Positions 11,851 to 21,087 are shown, numbered from the stretch's first letter. The stretch is DNA of 64,000 bases from Muriiphilus sp048268845 (GCA_048268845.1 JBLWUQ010000015.1:1-64000), one strand, 5' to 3'. Notes: a model not told the origin generated them from the letters alone. Translations and numbers: made by a program.

Positions 11851-12264
11851 ATGGCTGATACGATGCAATTCGAACTGGTCTCGCCCGAGCGCCTTCTGGC
11901 CTCGGTCGTGGCCAGCGCGGTGCAGATCCCCGGTGCCGACGGCGAGATGACGGCGATGCCGAACCACGCGCCGACGATCACCACGCTGCGCCCCGGTATC
12001 GTGCGGGTGACCAGCGGCGAGGGTGACGCGAGTTTCGTCATCACCGGCGGGTTCGCCGAGATCACGCCGGAAGGCACCTCGGTGCTGGCCGAACGCGCGA
12101 TGCCGGTGGGCGAGGTCACGCAGGCCGTGCTGGACGATTTCGTCGCCGCCGCCGTCGCCGCGCGCGACAACGCGACGCCGGACATGCGCGACGAGCTGGC
12201 CAAGCAGGTCAGCGACATCGCCGCCGTGGCCGCCGAGCTTGGATTGCAGGCGAAATCGGCCTGA
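11851..12264 (+). CDS. atpC: ATP synthase F1 subunit epsilon
   Basis: The 137-residue product is the small central-stalk subunit that couples gamma to the c-ring and can inhibit ATP hydrolysis. The N-terminal beta-sandwich includes FELVSPERLL and the family block GEMTAMPNHAPTITTLRPGI. The C-terminal half is Ala-rich and helical but lacks the clear two-helix DELSEED-contact sequence of enterobacterial epsilon, as is usual in this group. It ends the operon and is followed within 30 bases by a strong terminator. Confidence 0.96.
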   Translation: MADTMQFELVSPERLLASVVASAVQIPGADGEMTAMPNHAPTITTLRPGIVRVTSGEGDASFVITGGFAEITPEGTSVLAERAMPVGEVTQAVLDDFVAAAVAARDNATPDMRDELAKQVSDIAAVAAELGLQAKSA

Positions 12265-12290
12265 TCCTGCCGGAAATGCAATAAGATGGA

Positions 12291-12322
12291 CGCCTCGCAC
12301 CGCTTGGTGCGGGGCGTTTTTC
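12291..12322 (+). terminator. Intrinsic terminator of the atp operon
   Basis: CGCCTCGCACC (12291-12301) pairs with GGTGCGGGGCG (12306-12316), with a single G-U pair and a four-base loop, followed by TTTTT. This is a textbook rho-independent terminator 27 bases after atpC. Confidence 0.9.
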
Positions 12323-12329
12323 GTTGCCG

Positions 12330-13394
12330 TCAGTCCGGGTCCGAGGACGCGGCCCAGAGGTTGATCGCCTCGTCCTCGGCATGGCGGTCGATCTCGACCA
12401 GTTCCTCGTCGGTGAAGTCGAGATTGTCGACCGCCCCGGCGCAATCGACCACCTGTTCGGGCCTCGACGCCCCGATCAGCGCCGAGGTGATGCCACCGTC
12501 GCGCAGCACCCAGGCAATCGCCATCTGCGCCAGCGTCTGCCCCCGGCGCGCGGCGATGTCGTTCAGCGCGCGGATATGGTCGATGGCCTCTTCGCTCAGC
12601 ATCGTCGGGTCAAGCGACTTGCCCTGCGCGGCGCGGCTGCCCTCGGGGATGCCGCCGAGGTATTTCTTTGTCAGCATCCCCTGCGCCAGCGGCGTGAAGG
12701 CGATCGACCCGACTCCAAGCCCTGCCAGCGTCTCGCGCAGCCCGTCACGCTCGACCCAGCGGTTCAGCATGTTGTAGCTGGGCTGATGGATCAGAAGCGG
12801 CGTGCCGAGGTCGGTCAGGATCTCGACCGCCTCGCGGCTGCGCTCGCTGTTGTAGGACGAGATCCCGACATACAGCGCACGCCCCGAGCGCACGATATGG
12901 TCAAGCGCGCCCATCGTTTCCTCGAGCGGCGTGTCGGGATCGAAGCGGTGGGAATAGAAGATGTCGACGTAATCGACGCCGAGGCGTTTCAGGCTCTGGT
13001 CGCAGGAGGCAATCAGGTATTTGCGCGACCCCCACTCGCCATAGGGGCCGGGCCACATGTCGTATCCGGCCTTGGAGCTGATGATCATCTCGTCGCGCAG
13101 CCCTGCAAAATCGGTGCGCAGGATCTCTCCGAACGCCTCCTCGGCGCTGCCAGCGGGCGGGCCGTAGTTGTTGGCGAGGTCGAAATGGGTGATGCCGTGG
13201 TCGAACGCGGTGCGGCAGATTTCGCGCTTGGTCTGGTGCGGCGTGTCATGGCCGAAATTGTGCCAGAGGCCAAGCGACACCGCCGGCAGTTTCAGCCCCG
13301 ACGCGCCGCAGCGGCGGTAGACCATGCGGTCGTAGCGCTCGGGGTCCGGGGTGTAGCGGGCGGGAAAGTCGGTGGCTTGCGGGATGCGGGTCAT
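12330..13394 (-). CDS. Aldo/keto reductase (YghZ / L-glyceraldehyde-3-phosphate reductase type)
   Basis: The 354-residue enzyme is an NADPH-dependent aldo/keto reductase of the AKR14-like group, which reduces small aldehydes such as methylglyoxal or L-glyceraldehyde 3-phosphate. The catalytic tetrad is visible: Asp72 and Tyr77 in FDLANNYGP, Lys108 in SSKAGYDMWPGPYG and His149 in FYSHRFD. The WPGPYGEWGSRKY segment is diagnostic of the YghZ group. An AGGAGG ribosome site precedes the ATG. The actual substrate cannot be read from the sequence. It converges on the atp operon with the terminator between. Confidence 0.92.
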   Translation of the reverse strand: MTRIPQATDFPARYTPDPERYDRMVYRRCGASGLKLPAVSLGLWHNFGHDTPHQTKREICRTAFDHGITHFDLANNYGPPAGSAEEAFGEILRTDFAGLRDEMIISSKAGYDMWPGPYGEWGSRKYLIASCDQSLKRLGVDYVDIFYSHRFDPDTPLEETMGALDHIVRSGRALYVGISSYNSERSREAVEILTDLGTPLLIHQPSYNMLNRWVERDGLRETLAGLGVGSIAFTPLAQGMLTKKYLGGIPEGSRAAQGKSLDPTMLSEEAIDHIRALNDIAARRGQTLAQMAIAWVLRDGGITSALIGASRPEQVVDCAGAVDNLDFTDEELVEIDRHAEDEAINLWAASSDPD

Positions 13395-13533
13395 GGATGC
13401 CTCCTGTCTGGGCAGCGAGTAGACGCGCGCCGCACGGTGATGTCAATGTGACCCGCCCCGGTCGGAGCGGTGCCGAATTTCCGACACGTTTTCACGCTAA
13501 CAAGCTGAAAACGAGCGACATTGCAGGGCAGAC

Positions 13534-14763
13534 TTGCGCAAGACCTATTTCATACTACTCGCGGTCGTCACCGTGCTGGTGCTGGTCTTCGCGCTGCCCA
13601 GTGCGGCGCTGCTCGCGTCGCTTTTCACCTTGGGCCTTGGCGTGGTGATTCTGTTGCCGCTGCCCTATGTCGGCGTCGGGATGTGGGCGGTTTTGCCGGC
13701 GGTGCTGCTCTGGCGCACGCCGTTCCGGCTGACGGCGCTGGTGGCGGGTGTGGGGGCCGTTGTCGTTGCCCTCGCCGCGCCCGGACCGTTTGCCGACCGG
13801 GCGCTGGAGCGCGATCTTGCAGCGCGGGGCGACATGAAGGCGACCCGGCTTGATCTGCCCGAACAGCCGGGGATCGAGATCCGCCGCCGCGTCTCTCGCG
13901 ATCCCGATCTCTATTCCCACGGCGAAGGCCGCGCCGGTCCCCTGATCGGCGAAAGCCCCTGCAACGAGGCCTGTGAGCGTCTGCTCATGGGCGGCGGCGT
14001 CGGCTGGGTGCGGATCGTGCTGACCGATGACGCCCTCGGTAACGACCGGACCGCGACCCATGCGCTGTTCGTGCCCGGCGACGATGCCGTCTGCCGCGCC
14101 GCCTACCCCGACCTCGCGGGCGGGCCATGCGTGCTCTACGCGCCCGATCACGACCGCCCCGCCGACCTGACGCTGATACTCGACGAGGACCGCACCCACT
14201 GGCGCGCCGACCACTTCACCCCGTATCAGCCGATGGGCTTTCGCAGCGCGGCTGCGCATCTCGGGGCGGGTGCGGATGCGCCAGCTGTCTGGCAGGCGAC
14301 CCAGCTTTTTCACGAACGGCCGAACGGCAGGTTCGGCTACGATTTCGGATCGCTCGCAAATGGCGAAGGTGGCGGTGGGTTCATGCTTGGCCGCGCACGC
14401 ACCGCCACGCCGCCGATCGACCTTGCGGGCGCGCTGCAAACCATGGGCCTGCCGCTGGCGGCGGCGCGGGTGCCGCGCGCCAAGGCGCCGGGGACCGAGG
14501 GCAACAGGTTCATCTTGCCGCCGCCCGACGCCTTCGACGCCGCCCGCGTCGCCTCGCTGATCGCCACCGGGCCGGAGGGCGGCGCCACGTTCTCCAACGC
14601 CTTCCGGCAGGAGGTGAACGGCTGGCACATGCGCCTGCGCTGGACGCCCGATCCGACCGAGGCCGAGCGCGCCATCTTCTGTGCCACGCTTGAAAGCCCG
14701 GCGATTCGCGACCTGTTCTGGCAGGATGGGTTGATCGCCAGGCACGGGATCGAGTGCCCCTAG
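13534..14763 (+). CDS. Hypothetical membrane-anchored protein, unrecognised
   Basis: I do not recognise this 409-residue protein. The first ~95 residues hold two or three hydrophobic segments (about 5-25, 28-50 and 60-85), followed by a long hydrophilic domain rich in Pro, Asp and Arg that is probably periplasmic. It contains paired cysteines (PCNEACERLL; VCRAAYP; GPCVLYAPDHD), a glycine patch before FMLGRART, and two late cysteines (FCATLESP, HGIECP), suggesting disulfides. The start is TTG with a weak ribosome site, so the true start is uncertain. It stands between the AKR gene and ettA and is not obviously in an operon with either. Codon use looks like the neighbours. Confidence 0.65.
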   Translation: MRKTYFILLAVVTVLVLVFALPSAALLASLFTLGLGVVILLPLPYVGVGMWAVLPAVLLWRTPFRLTALVAGVGAVVVALAAPGPFADRALERDLAARGDMKATRLDLPEQPGIEIRRRVSRDPDLYSHGEGRAGPLIGESPCNEACERLLMGGGVGWVRIVLTDDALGNDRTATHALFVPGDDAVCRAAYPDLAGGPCVLYAPDHDRPADLTLILDEDRTHWRADHFTPYQPMGFRSAAAHLGAGADAPAVWQATQLFHERPNGRFGYDFGSLANGEGGGGFMLGRARTATPPIDLAGALQTMGLPLAAARVPRAKAPGTEGNRFILPPPDAFDAARVASLIATGPEGGATFSNAFRQEVNGWHMRLRWTPDPTEAERAIFCATLESPAIRDLFWQDGLIARHGIECP

Positions 14764-14792
14764 TTGCCCCCGCGCCGCCGGGTGGTTATCTA
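14764..14792 (+). promoter_or_regulatory. Candidate promoter of ettA
   Basis: TTGCCC (14764-14769), a 17-base spacer and TATCTA (14787-14792) lie 35 bases upstream of the ettA ATG. Spacing and position fit a sigma-70-type promoter, although it starts right at the stop of the preceding gene. Confidence 0.4.
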
Positions 14793-14827
14793 GCCGGGAA
14801 ACCCGAATTTCCCAGAGGACGCGCGTC

Positions 14828-16483
<1,656 letters not shown>

Positions 16484-16548
16484 GTGTTTGGCGGCGGTAA
16501 ACCCTCCGGAACGCCGGACTTCAACCTGCGCCCATGCCCCACAAACAA

Positions 16549-16584
16549 AAAACCCCCGCGCAGCCGTCGCTGTGCGGGGGTTTT
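16549..16584. terminator. Bidirectional intrinsic terminator between ettA and cspA
   Basis: AAAACCCCCGCGCAGC (16549-16564) pairs with GCTGTGCGGGGGTTTT (16569-16584) across a four-base loop with one wobble pair. A/T runs flank both sides, so it can end ettA on the plus strand and the cold-shock gene on the minus strand. Confidence 0.92.
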
Positions 16585-16609
16585 CTTCGGACCGGGGTCC
16601 GAAAATCGC

Positions 16610-16816
16610 TTACGCGAGTTTCAGGTCGCTCGCGGATTGACGGCCGTCACGGCCGCTTTCCATTTCGAACTCGACCTTCTGGTCGTCCTTCAGGCCGGTC
16701 AGCCCGGCGCGTTCGACGGCCGAGATGTGGACGAAGACGTCCTTGCCGCCATCATCAGGCGCGATAAAGCCGAAGCCTTTGGTGGCGTTGAACCATTTTA
16801 CGGTGCCAGTGGCCAT
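16610..16816 (-). CDS. Cold-shock protein, CspA family (copy 1)
   Basis: The 68-residue single cold-shock domain binds single-stranded RNA or DNA and acts as an RNA chaperone. RNP1 (KGFGFIAP) and RNP2 (VFVHISAV) are intact and the start MATGTVKWFN is standard, with an AGGAGA ribosome site. The C-terminal SGRDGRQSASDLKLA is typical of Rhodobacterales. The 254 bp upstream hold no gene that I can see, leaving room for a long 5' leader as found for cold-shock genes. A near-identical copy lies 0.7 kb away. Confidence 0.95.
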   Translation of the reverse strand: MATGTVKWFNATKGFGFIAPDDGGKDVFVHISAVERAGLTGLKDDQKVEFEMESGRDGRQSASDLKLA

Positions 16817-17070
16817 TCCCGTATCTCCTATCATCTGCCGCCCACACAATGCGACGGCCCGGTAGCGCAGTCAGGTCTTTTTCCGACTGCTAGTGATAGA
16901 AGGCGGGAAGAATAGATCTGTCGTACACCGCCCCACATGGGGGGTGTCGCGGCAAAATGCAAGAAAAATCGCAAAACCGGGCGGAAGCGGCGGAAACCCC
17001 CGGATGAGATTCATCCAGCCGCGCCGCCCCGCCGTAGCCGCTACAGACAACAAGAAAATCGGACCCCGTT

Positions 17071-17469
17071 ATGCAAATCCTCGTTCTCTATCTCGTGACA
17101 GCCGTGGTCTTTCTCGGCCTCGATGCGGTGATGCTCAAGACCGTGATGCGCCCGCTGTTCGAGCAGCATGTCGGAGCATGGCTTCTCGAAGGCCTGCGCT
17201 ATGGCCCGGCAATCCTGTTTTACGCTTTCTACGTGGGCGGCGTGGTCTGGTTCGCCTCGCTCCCGGCGCTGAAATCCGGGGTGCCGGTGCAGGCGCTGCT
17301 GTCGGGCGCGCTGCTGGGCGCGATGGCCTACGGCACTTACGAGTTCACCAACTACGCGACGCTCAAGCTCTGGGCGCCGCAGATGGTGGCGGTGGATCTG
17401 GCATGGGGGACGGTGCTGACCGGCGTGTCCGCCTGGGTCGGCGTGATGGCCGCGCGCTCCATCGGCTGA
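17071..17469 (+). CDS. DUF2177 family integral membrane protein
   Basis: The 132-residue protein has four predicted membrane segments (about 3-23, 45-63, 74-92 and 108-128). It shows the DUF2177 family hallmarks of an acidic residue in helix 1 (FLGLDAVML), the YGPAILFYAFYVGGVVWF block and the GTYEFTNYATLK loop. Molecular function is unknown. It is set between the two cold-shock genes but on the opposite strand. Confidence 0.88.
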   Translation: MQILVLYLVTAVVFLGLDAVMLKTVMRPLFEQHVGAWLLEGLRYGPAILFYAFYVGGVVWFASLPALKSGVPVQALLSGALLGAMAYGTYEFTNYATLKLWAPQMVAVDLAWGTVLTGVSAWVGVMAARSIG

Positions 17470-17473
17470 ACGG

Positions 17474-17505
17474 AAAACCCCCGCAGGCTTGCGCCCGCGG
17501 GGGTC
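17474..17505. terminator. Hairpin terminator between DUF2177 gene and second csp gene
   Basis: ACCCCCGCAGGC (17477-17488) pairs with GCCCGCGGGGGT (17493-17504) with one mismatch. On the minus strand the stem is followed by TTTT, so it most likely ends the second cold-shock gene, and it may also stop transcripts of the DUF2177 gene. Confidence 0.7.
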
Positions 17506-17527
17506 GGGATCGGTAAACCGGACAGGT

Positions 17528-17734
17528 TCAGAGCAGCTTCAGCTCGTCGGCTGATTCGCGCCCGTCGCGCCCGGCGACAAGCTCGTACTGGATCTTCTGA
17601 TCGTCCTTCAGCCCGGTCAGCCCGGCGCGTTCGACCGCCGAGATGTGGACGAAGATGTCCTTGCCGCCGCTATCCGGTGCGATAAAGCCGAAGCCCTTGG
17701 TTGCGTTGAACCATTTCACGGTGCCAGTGGCCAT
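17528..17734 (-). CDS. Cold-shock protein, CspA family (copy 2)
   Basis: The 68-residue cold-shock domain protein is identical to copy 1 over the first 21 residues, after which substitutions cluster in the C-terminal half (IQYELVAGRDGRESADELKLL). RNP1 KGFGFIAP and RNP2 IFVHISAV are intact. The ATG has an AGGAGAG ribosome site; the longer open frame upstream is not used. It was probably produced by duplication together with copy 1, now separated by the DUF2177 gene. Different regulation of the two copies is possible but not visible. Confidence 0.95.
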   Translation of the reverse strand: MATGTVKWFNATKGFGFIAPDSGGKDIFVHISAVERAGLTGLKDDQKIQYELVAGRDGRESADELKLL

Positions 17735-17906
17735 CCGTTCTCTCCTCTCGATGCCCCGTCGCGGAATTGCGACGGGATGGTGCAGCCAGTCTTCAAGTCT
17801 TAGGCTGCCCCAAGAAGGGAGCGGTCGTCTGAAGCTCTGTCTTGCTGTGGACAGGGTGAGCGAACGCGACAAAATCGGCAAGAGAAAGATGCGAGGGACG
17901 GGCAGG

Positions 17907-18242
17907 ATGAAGGTTTACGGCTTGAAGTCATGCGATACGGTGCGCCGCGCGATGAAGGAACTGACGGCGGCGGGCCATGCGCCCGAACTGGTCGACATTC
18001 GCGAAACGCCCCTGAAAGCCGCTGATCTGCAACGGTTTTTCACGGCCTTCGGGGATGCGCTGGTAAACACGCGCTCAACCACCTGGCGCGGGCTTGACGA
18101 CGCCGCGCGCGGTGATGATCCGATCCGGCAAATATCTGCCCATCCGGCCCTGATGAAACGCCCGGTGATCGAGGCCGAGGGTCGTCTGACCCTGGGGTGG
18201 GACGCGAAAACCCGTGCGCAATGGCTTGGCAACCGGGCCTGA
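17907..18242 (+). CDS. ArsC/Spx-like family protein (YffB type)
   Basis: The 111-residue thioredoxin-fold protein is related to arsenate reductase ArsC and the regulator Spx. It begins MKVYGLKSCDTVRRAMKEL, with the N-terminal Cys9 in the position of the ArsC nucleophile. There is no second cysteine in a CxxC arrangement, so it is not a classical Spx. The later block LMKRPVIEAEGRLTLGWD matches the conserved KRPV-x8-GF region of the family. The ATG at 17907 is preferred over one six codons earlier because of a GAGGGA ribosome site. Substrate is unknown; arsenate reduction should not be assumed. Confidence 0.82.
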   Translation: MKVYGLKSCDTVRRAMKELTAAGHAPELVDIRETPLKAADLQRFFTAFGDALVNTRSTTWRGLDDAARGDDPIRQISAHPALMKRPVIEAEGRLTLGWDAKTRAQWLGNRA

Positions 18243-18278
18243 CATGCCTACATCGCGGGGACCAATCGGAGGGCGACA

Positions 18279-18647
18279 ATGCGCAACGCGGCAAGTGTTC
18301 TGGGGATCATCGCAGGGGTGATCGGCATGTTCGTCGGGCTGTTCGGCTATGGCTGGACCTCGCTCGTCGAGCGCGAACCCGACGTCGGCACGATCCTGGG
18401 CGCCTTCGAAAATCCGGGCTTCATCAAGTTCGTCTCGATCGCCGCGCCGACGCTGGCGATTGCCGGTGGCGCGATGGCAAAGATCCGGGCGCTTTGGGGC
18501 GGGGTGTTGCTGTTGGTCTCGGCGGTGCTGATGCAGCAGGCGTTTTCGTTCAACGCCGCGACGATGTTTCCCATCGTGATGGCGGGGCTGGCCGGGGTTC
18601 TCGCGATCGCTGCGGGCAAGCCCGACGAGCCGAAATCACATTTTTGA
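18279..18647 (+). CDS. Small integral membrane protein, unrecognised
   Basis: The 122-residue protein has four hydrophobic segments (about 5-25, 50-68, 70-88 and 92-112) and a short polar tail. The start is supported by a GGAGGG ribosome site. There is no catalytic motif. It overlaps the end of the convergent doxX gene by 12 bp. That position puts it next to the bufferin-type cluster, but on the opposite strand, so a shared role is not implied. Confidence 0.7.
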   Translation: MRNAASVLGIIAGVIGMFVGLFGYGWTSLVEREPDVGTILGAFENPGFIKFVSIAAPTLAIAGGAMAKIRALWGGVLLLVSAVLMQQAFSFNAATMFPIVMAGLAGVLAIAAGKPDEPKSHF

Positions 18648-19154
18648 GGCGGCCAGCCGGTCGAGCGAGATCGGCCCCGCGCCCTTGAAGATCAACGCGA
18701 CGAACAGCGTGACCCAGAACAGCCGCTGATCGAGGATCGCGCTGTCGGGGATACGGTCGAACCATGCGCCGATGGCGGTGGGGTCGGCGTTGTGGCCGAT
18801 GATGTCGGTCAGGCTCTGCACCACGACGAACCCGATCATCCCGAGTGCGGCCAGCCGTGTCAGCAGGCCGACAACGATCAGCGCGGGCAGGACGAACTCG
18901 GCATAGGTTCCCGCCAGCACGACCAGCCGGTGCCAGAGACCCAACTGGCCGGCGTCATAGCTGACCGCCTCCATCGCACGCGGGAAGATCTGGGCATAGG
19001 CGCCGAGGCTGGGCGAGAACGGGCCGTCACCGAGTTTGGTCAGCGCCGAGGCCCAGAAATACCCCGCGAGCGCGGCGGCGAAGGTCAGGCGGACAAGGCT
19101 CGGGATCACGGCGTCGCCTGCCGTATCGAGGCGCGAAAGGGTGGCGCGGATCAT
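18636..19154 (-). CDS. DoxX family membrane protein, last gene of the bufferin-type operon
   Basis: The 172-residue protein has four hydrophobic segments and the DoxX core (LTFAAALAGYFWASALTKL near the N-terminus, YAEFVLPALIVVGLLTRL in the middle, VALIFKGAGPISLDRL at the end). DoxX proteins are often encoded next to DUF692/DUF2063 pairs and are thought to be inner-membrane redox or transport helpers. The gene begins one base after the stop of the DUF2063 gene, so it is almost certainly co-transcribed and perhaps translationally coupled. Its exact part in bufferin maturation or copper response is not known. Confidence 0.88.
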   Translation of the reverse strand: MIRATLSRLDTAGDAVIPSLVRLTFAAALAGYFWASALTKLGDGPFSPSLGAYAQIFPRAMEAVSYDAGQLGLWHRLVVLAGTYAEFVLPALIVVGLLTRLAALGMIGFVVVQSLTDIIGHNADPTAIGAWFDRIPDSAILDQRLFWVTLFVALIFKGAGPISLDRLAASKM

Positions 19155-19155
19155 C

Positions 19156-19881
19156 TCAGGTCTCCAGCCCGGTCAGGGCGCCGCCGGTCAGGAGAAGCGT
19201 CAGGATGGCGGCAAGGTCGAGGTCGCCGCCAGCCTGTTCCAGCGCCACACCGAACCGCTTGCCCTCGATCAGGGCGGCGACGAATTCGGCGGCTTGCGCT
19301 GGGATCGGGGTGGCGACGGGGTCAAACTCCGGTCGGGTGATCAGCACGGTTTCGGCCCCGCCCTGGGCTGCGGGCGCGCCGGGCTCGGTATTGGCGCGCC
19401 AGATCGCGTGGATCGGATAGGGCGAGCGGACCAGCCGCATAGCCGGGGCGAAGGTTGCGATGGCCAGTTCCAGATCGGGCATTTGCAGCGCCGTGGGGTC
19501 GAGCGGTGCGGCATCGGCGGCGTGGTAGGCGGCGCGCAGCGCCAGTTCCAGCCGGGCAACGTCTGCGAGATAGGGCAGATGCGTAACCGGAGGGAAATCG
19601 TCAAGAAACGCAGGGAACGCGTCGCCATAGGCCTGCATGACCGGCGACACGGGCGGATGCGCGCGGGCGAAAACATCGGCCATGGCGCGAAAGAATTTCT
19701 CGCCGACAAGGCGCTGGACGACCGGAAAGCCGGTGGCGAGCGCGTCGATCAGGCCGACCATCACGTTGTTGCGGTAGACGTCGAAGCGGCGACCGGCGGG
19801 GCGGTCCTCGGGGCCAACAAGGCCGGGGGGCGTCGCGATTTCGGGATCGAGCAGCGCCGGGGCGAAGGTCTGCGCGCTCAT
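19156..19881 (-). CDS. bufC: DUF2063 (BufC/HvfC-type) partner of the DUF692 oxygenase
   Basis: The 241-residue product has the DUF2063 N-terminal domain (about 8-105): a FDVYRNNVMVGLIDAL block, FPVVQRLVGEKFF, and the P-rich PFLDDFPPVTHLPYLADVARLE region. It is followed by a second domain of mixed alpha/beta character. Database names call this a putative DNA-binding domain, but the family works as the partner (recognition-element-like) protein that presents the precursor peptide to the DUF692 enzyme. Its ATG overlaps the bufB stop in an ATGA arrangement, indicating translational coupling and near-equal synthesis. The longer frame upstream is out because it lies inside bufB. Confidence 0.9.
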   Translation of the reverse strand: MSAQTFAPALLDPEIATPPGLVGPEDRPAGRRFDVYRNNVMVGLIDALATGFPVVQRLVGEKFFRAMADVFARAHPPVSPVMQAYGDAFPAFLDDFPPVTHLPYLADVARLELALRAAYHAADAAPLDPTALQMPDLELAIATFAPAMRLVRSPYPIHAIWRANTEPGAPAAQGGAETVLITRPEFDPVATPIPAQAAEFVAALIEGKRFGVALEQAGGDLDLAAILTLLLTGGALTGLET

Positions 19882-20729
19882 CTGGGCACCGCTTGCAGAA
19901 GGTGCGCCGCCCGCGCGGCCTCGCCGGCCAGCACCGGCCAATCGGGCACGTCGTTGTCCCACTCGATCAGCGTCGCCATCGGCCCGGTGCGGCCGATCAC
20001 ATGGGCAAAAAGCTGCCAGACCGGGTCAACCACCTCGGCGGCGTGATTGTCGATCAGGAGCGGCGCGCCGTGGTCGTCCTGTTGTTCGTCATGGCCACCC
20101 AGATGCAGCTCGCCAACCGCCGCAAGCGGGAAATCGGCGATGTAGGCATAGGGGTCGGTCTGTTGATTGGTGCAGGCGACGAAGACGTTGTTGACGTCGA
20201 GCAGCAGCCCGCAATCGGTACGCCGGATCAGTTCGGCCAGGAACTCGGTTTCGGCCAAGGTGGTCTCGGCAAATGCCAGATATGTCGCGGGGTTTTCCAG
20301 CAGCATCCTCTGCCCAAGCACCTGTTGCACCTCGTCGATATGTGCTGCGACGCGGGCCAGGGTTTCGTCGGTATAGGGCAGGGGCAACAGGTCGTTGAAG
20401 AACGCGCCGCCGTGGCTGGACCAGGCGAGGTGTTCCGAGAAACTCGCCGGTTTCAGCCAGTCGATAAGTGTGCGCAGGCGGGCGAGGTGGTCGCGGTCGG
20501 GCGGGTCTTCGCCGCCGATCGACAGGCCCACGCCATGCACCGAGATCGGGAAGCGTTCGGCCAGCGCGCGCAATTGCGCAATCGGGCGGCCACCCTCGCC
20601 CATGTAGTTCTCGGCGTGGATCTCCAGCCACCCGACCGGCGTTGCATCCGCCATGATTGCGGTGAAATGCTGCGGTTTGTAGCCGACGCCAACGGATGGC
20701 GGCAGCCGGTCCCCGGTCTTGTCGAACAT
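19878..20729 (-). CDS. bufB: DUF692 multinuclear non-heme iron oxygenase (MNIO), BufB type
   Basis: The 283-residue TIM-barrel protein belongs to DUF692, the family of MbnB, TglH and BufB, which use two or three iron ions to rearrange cysteines of ribosomal peptides. Candidate metal or active-site residues occur in the conserved places: His21 (YKPQHF), Glu36 and Glu40-Asn41 (EIHAENYMG), His65 (SVHGVGLS), Glu-His in FSEHLAW, Glu-Asn in LENPATY, Asp-Asn-Asn in LLLDVNN, the two His of ELHLGGHDE, and Glu/Asp of LIEWDND. The ATG has a GGGAGGG ribosome site. It lies 52 bp after the precursor gene, with a hairpin between. The reaction on this peptide is inferred from the family. Confidence 0.94.
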   Translation of the reverse strand: MFDKTGDRLPPSVGVGYKPQHFTAIMADATPVGWLEIHAENYMGEGGRPIAQLRALAERFPISVHGVGLSIGGEDPPDRDHLARLRTLIDWLKPASFSEHLAWSSHGGAFFNDLLPLPYTDETLARVAAHIDEVQQVLGQRMLLENPATYLAFAETTLAETEFLAELIRRTDCGLLLDVNNVFVACTNQQTDPYAYIADFPLAAVGELHLGGHDEQQDDHGAPLLIDNHAAEVVDPVWQLFAHVIGRTGPMATLIEWDNDVPDWPVLAGEAARAAHLLQAVPR

Positions 20730-20750
20730 CGCGCCCTCCCGATGCAAACT

Positions 20751-20774
20751 GCCCCCGACCCGCGGGCCGGGGGC
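20751..20774 (-). terminator. Hairpin between bufA and bufB (attenuator or processing site)
   Basis: The 24-base imperfect palindrome consists of GCCCCCGACCCG and its near-complement, with one mismatch. It is GC-rich and sits seven bases after the bufA stop with only a weak U-run on the minus strand. It may reduce readthrough or stabilise the bufA message so that precursor exceeds enzyme. Confidence 0.55.
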
Positions 20775-20781
20775 GCACTGG

Positions 20782-21087
20782 TTATGCGGGCAAGTCGCGC
20801 TCGAGCGCTTCCAGCGAGCCTTTGCGGCCTTCGGGCAGGATCTTGTCCCAGGCGACGTTCTCGCAGGCGCCTTCGGGCACCAGCGTCCAGGCATTGCCCT
20901 GGTAGTTGACCTTCGAAGTGCCGGCGCAGGTCGTGCCCGGCCCGGCGGCGCAATCGTTCTGGCCGGCGAGCGCGATGCCGAAGCATTTCTCCTGCGCCAT
21001 GTCCTGGGCATGGGCGCCGGTGGCAAAACCGGCCACGGCGGTTGCGACGGCGCTGGCCACGGCAAGGGATCTGATTTGAATGGTCAT
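20782..21087 (-). CDS. bufA: DUF2282 bufferin-type RiPP precursor, BufA
   Basis: The 101-residue product has a signal peptide ending AHA (residues 1-27), an N-region MTIQIRS and a hydrophobic core. The mature part holds four cysteines, Cys35 (EKCFGIA), Cys46 (QNDCAAGPG), Cys54 (TTCAGTS) and Cys75 (GACENVA), in the pattern typical of DUF2282 proteins. In studied relatives the DUF692 enzyme and its partner modify such cysteines before export, and the peptide sequesters copper in the periplasm. The ATG at 21085-21087 was chosen because a GGAGG ribosome site lies five bases upstream and it gives a clean signal peptide. A weak promoter candidate (minus-strand TTGGTC at 21167-21172, TAGCCC at 21143-21148) lies upstream. 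Confidence 0.93.
   Translation of the reverse strand: MTIQIRSLAVASAVATAVAGFATGAHAQDMAQEKCFGIALAGQNDCAAGPGTTCAGTSKVNYQGNAWTLVPEGACENVAWDKILPEGRKGSLEALERDLPA

Noticed and set aside
16817..17070. A small open frame in the gap upstream of the first cold-shock gene.
   Set aside because: No ribosome site or conserved sequence; more likely a leader region.
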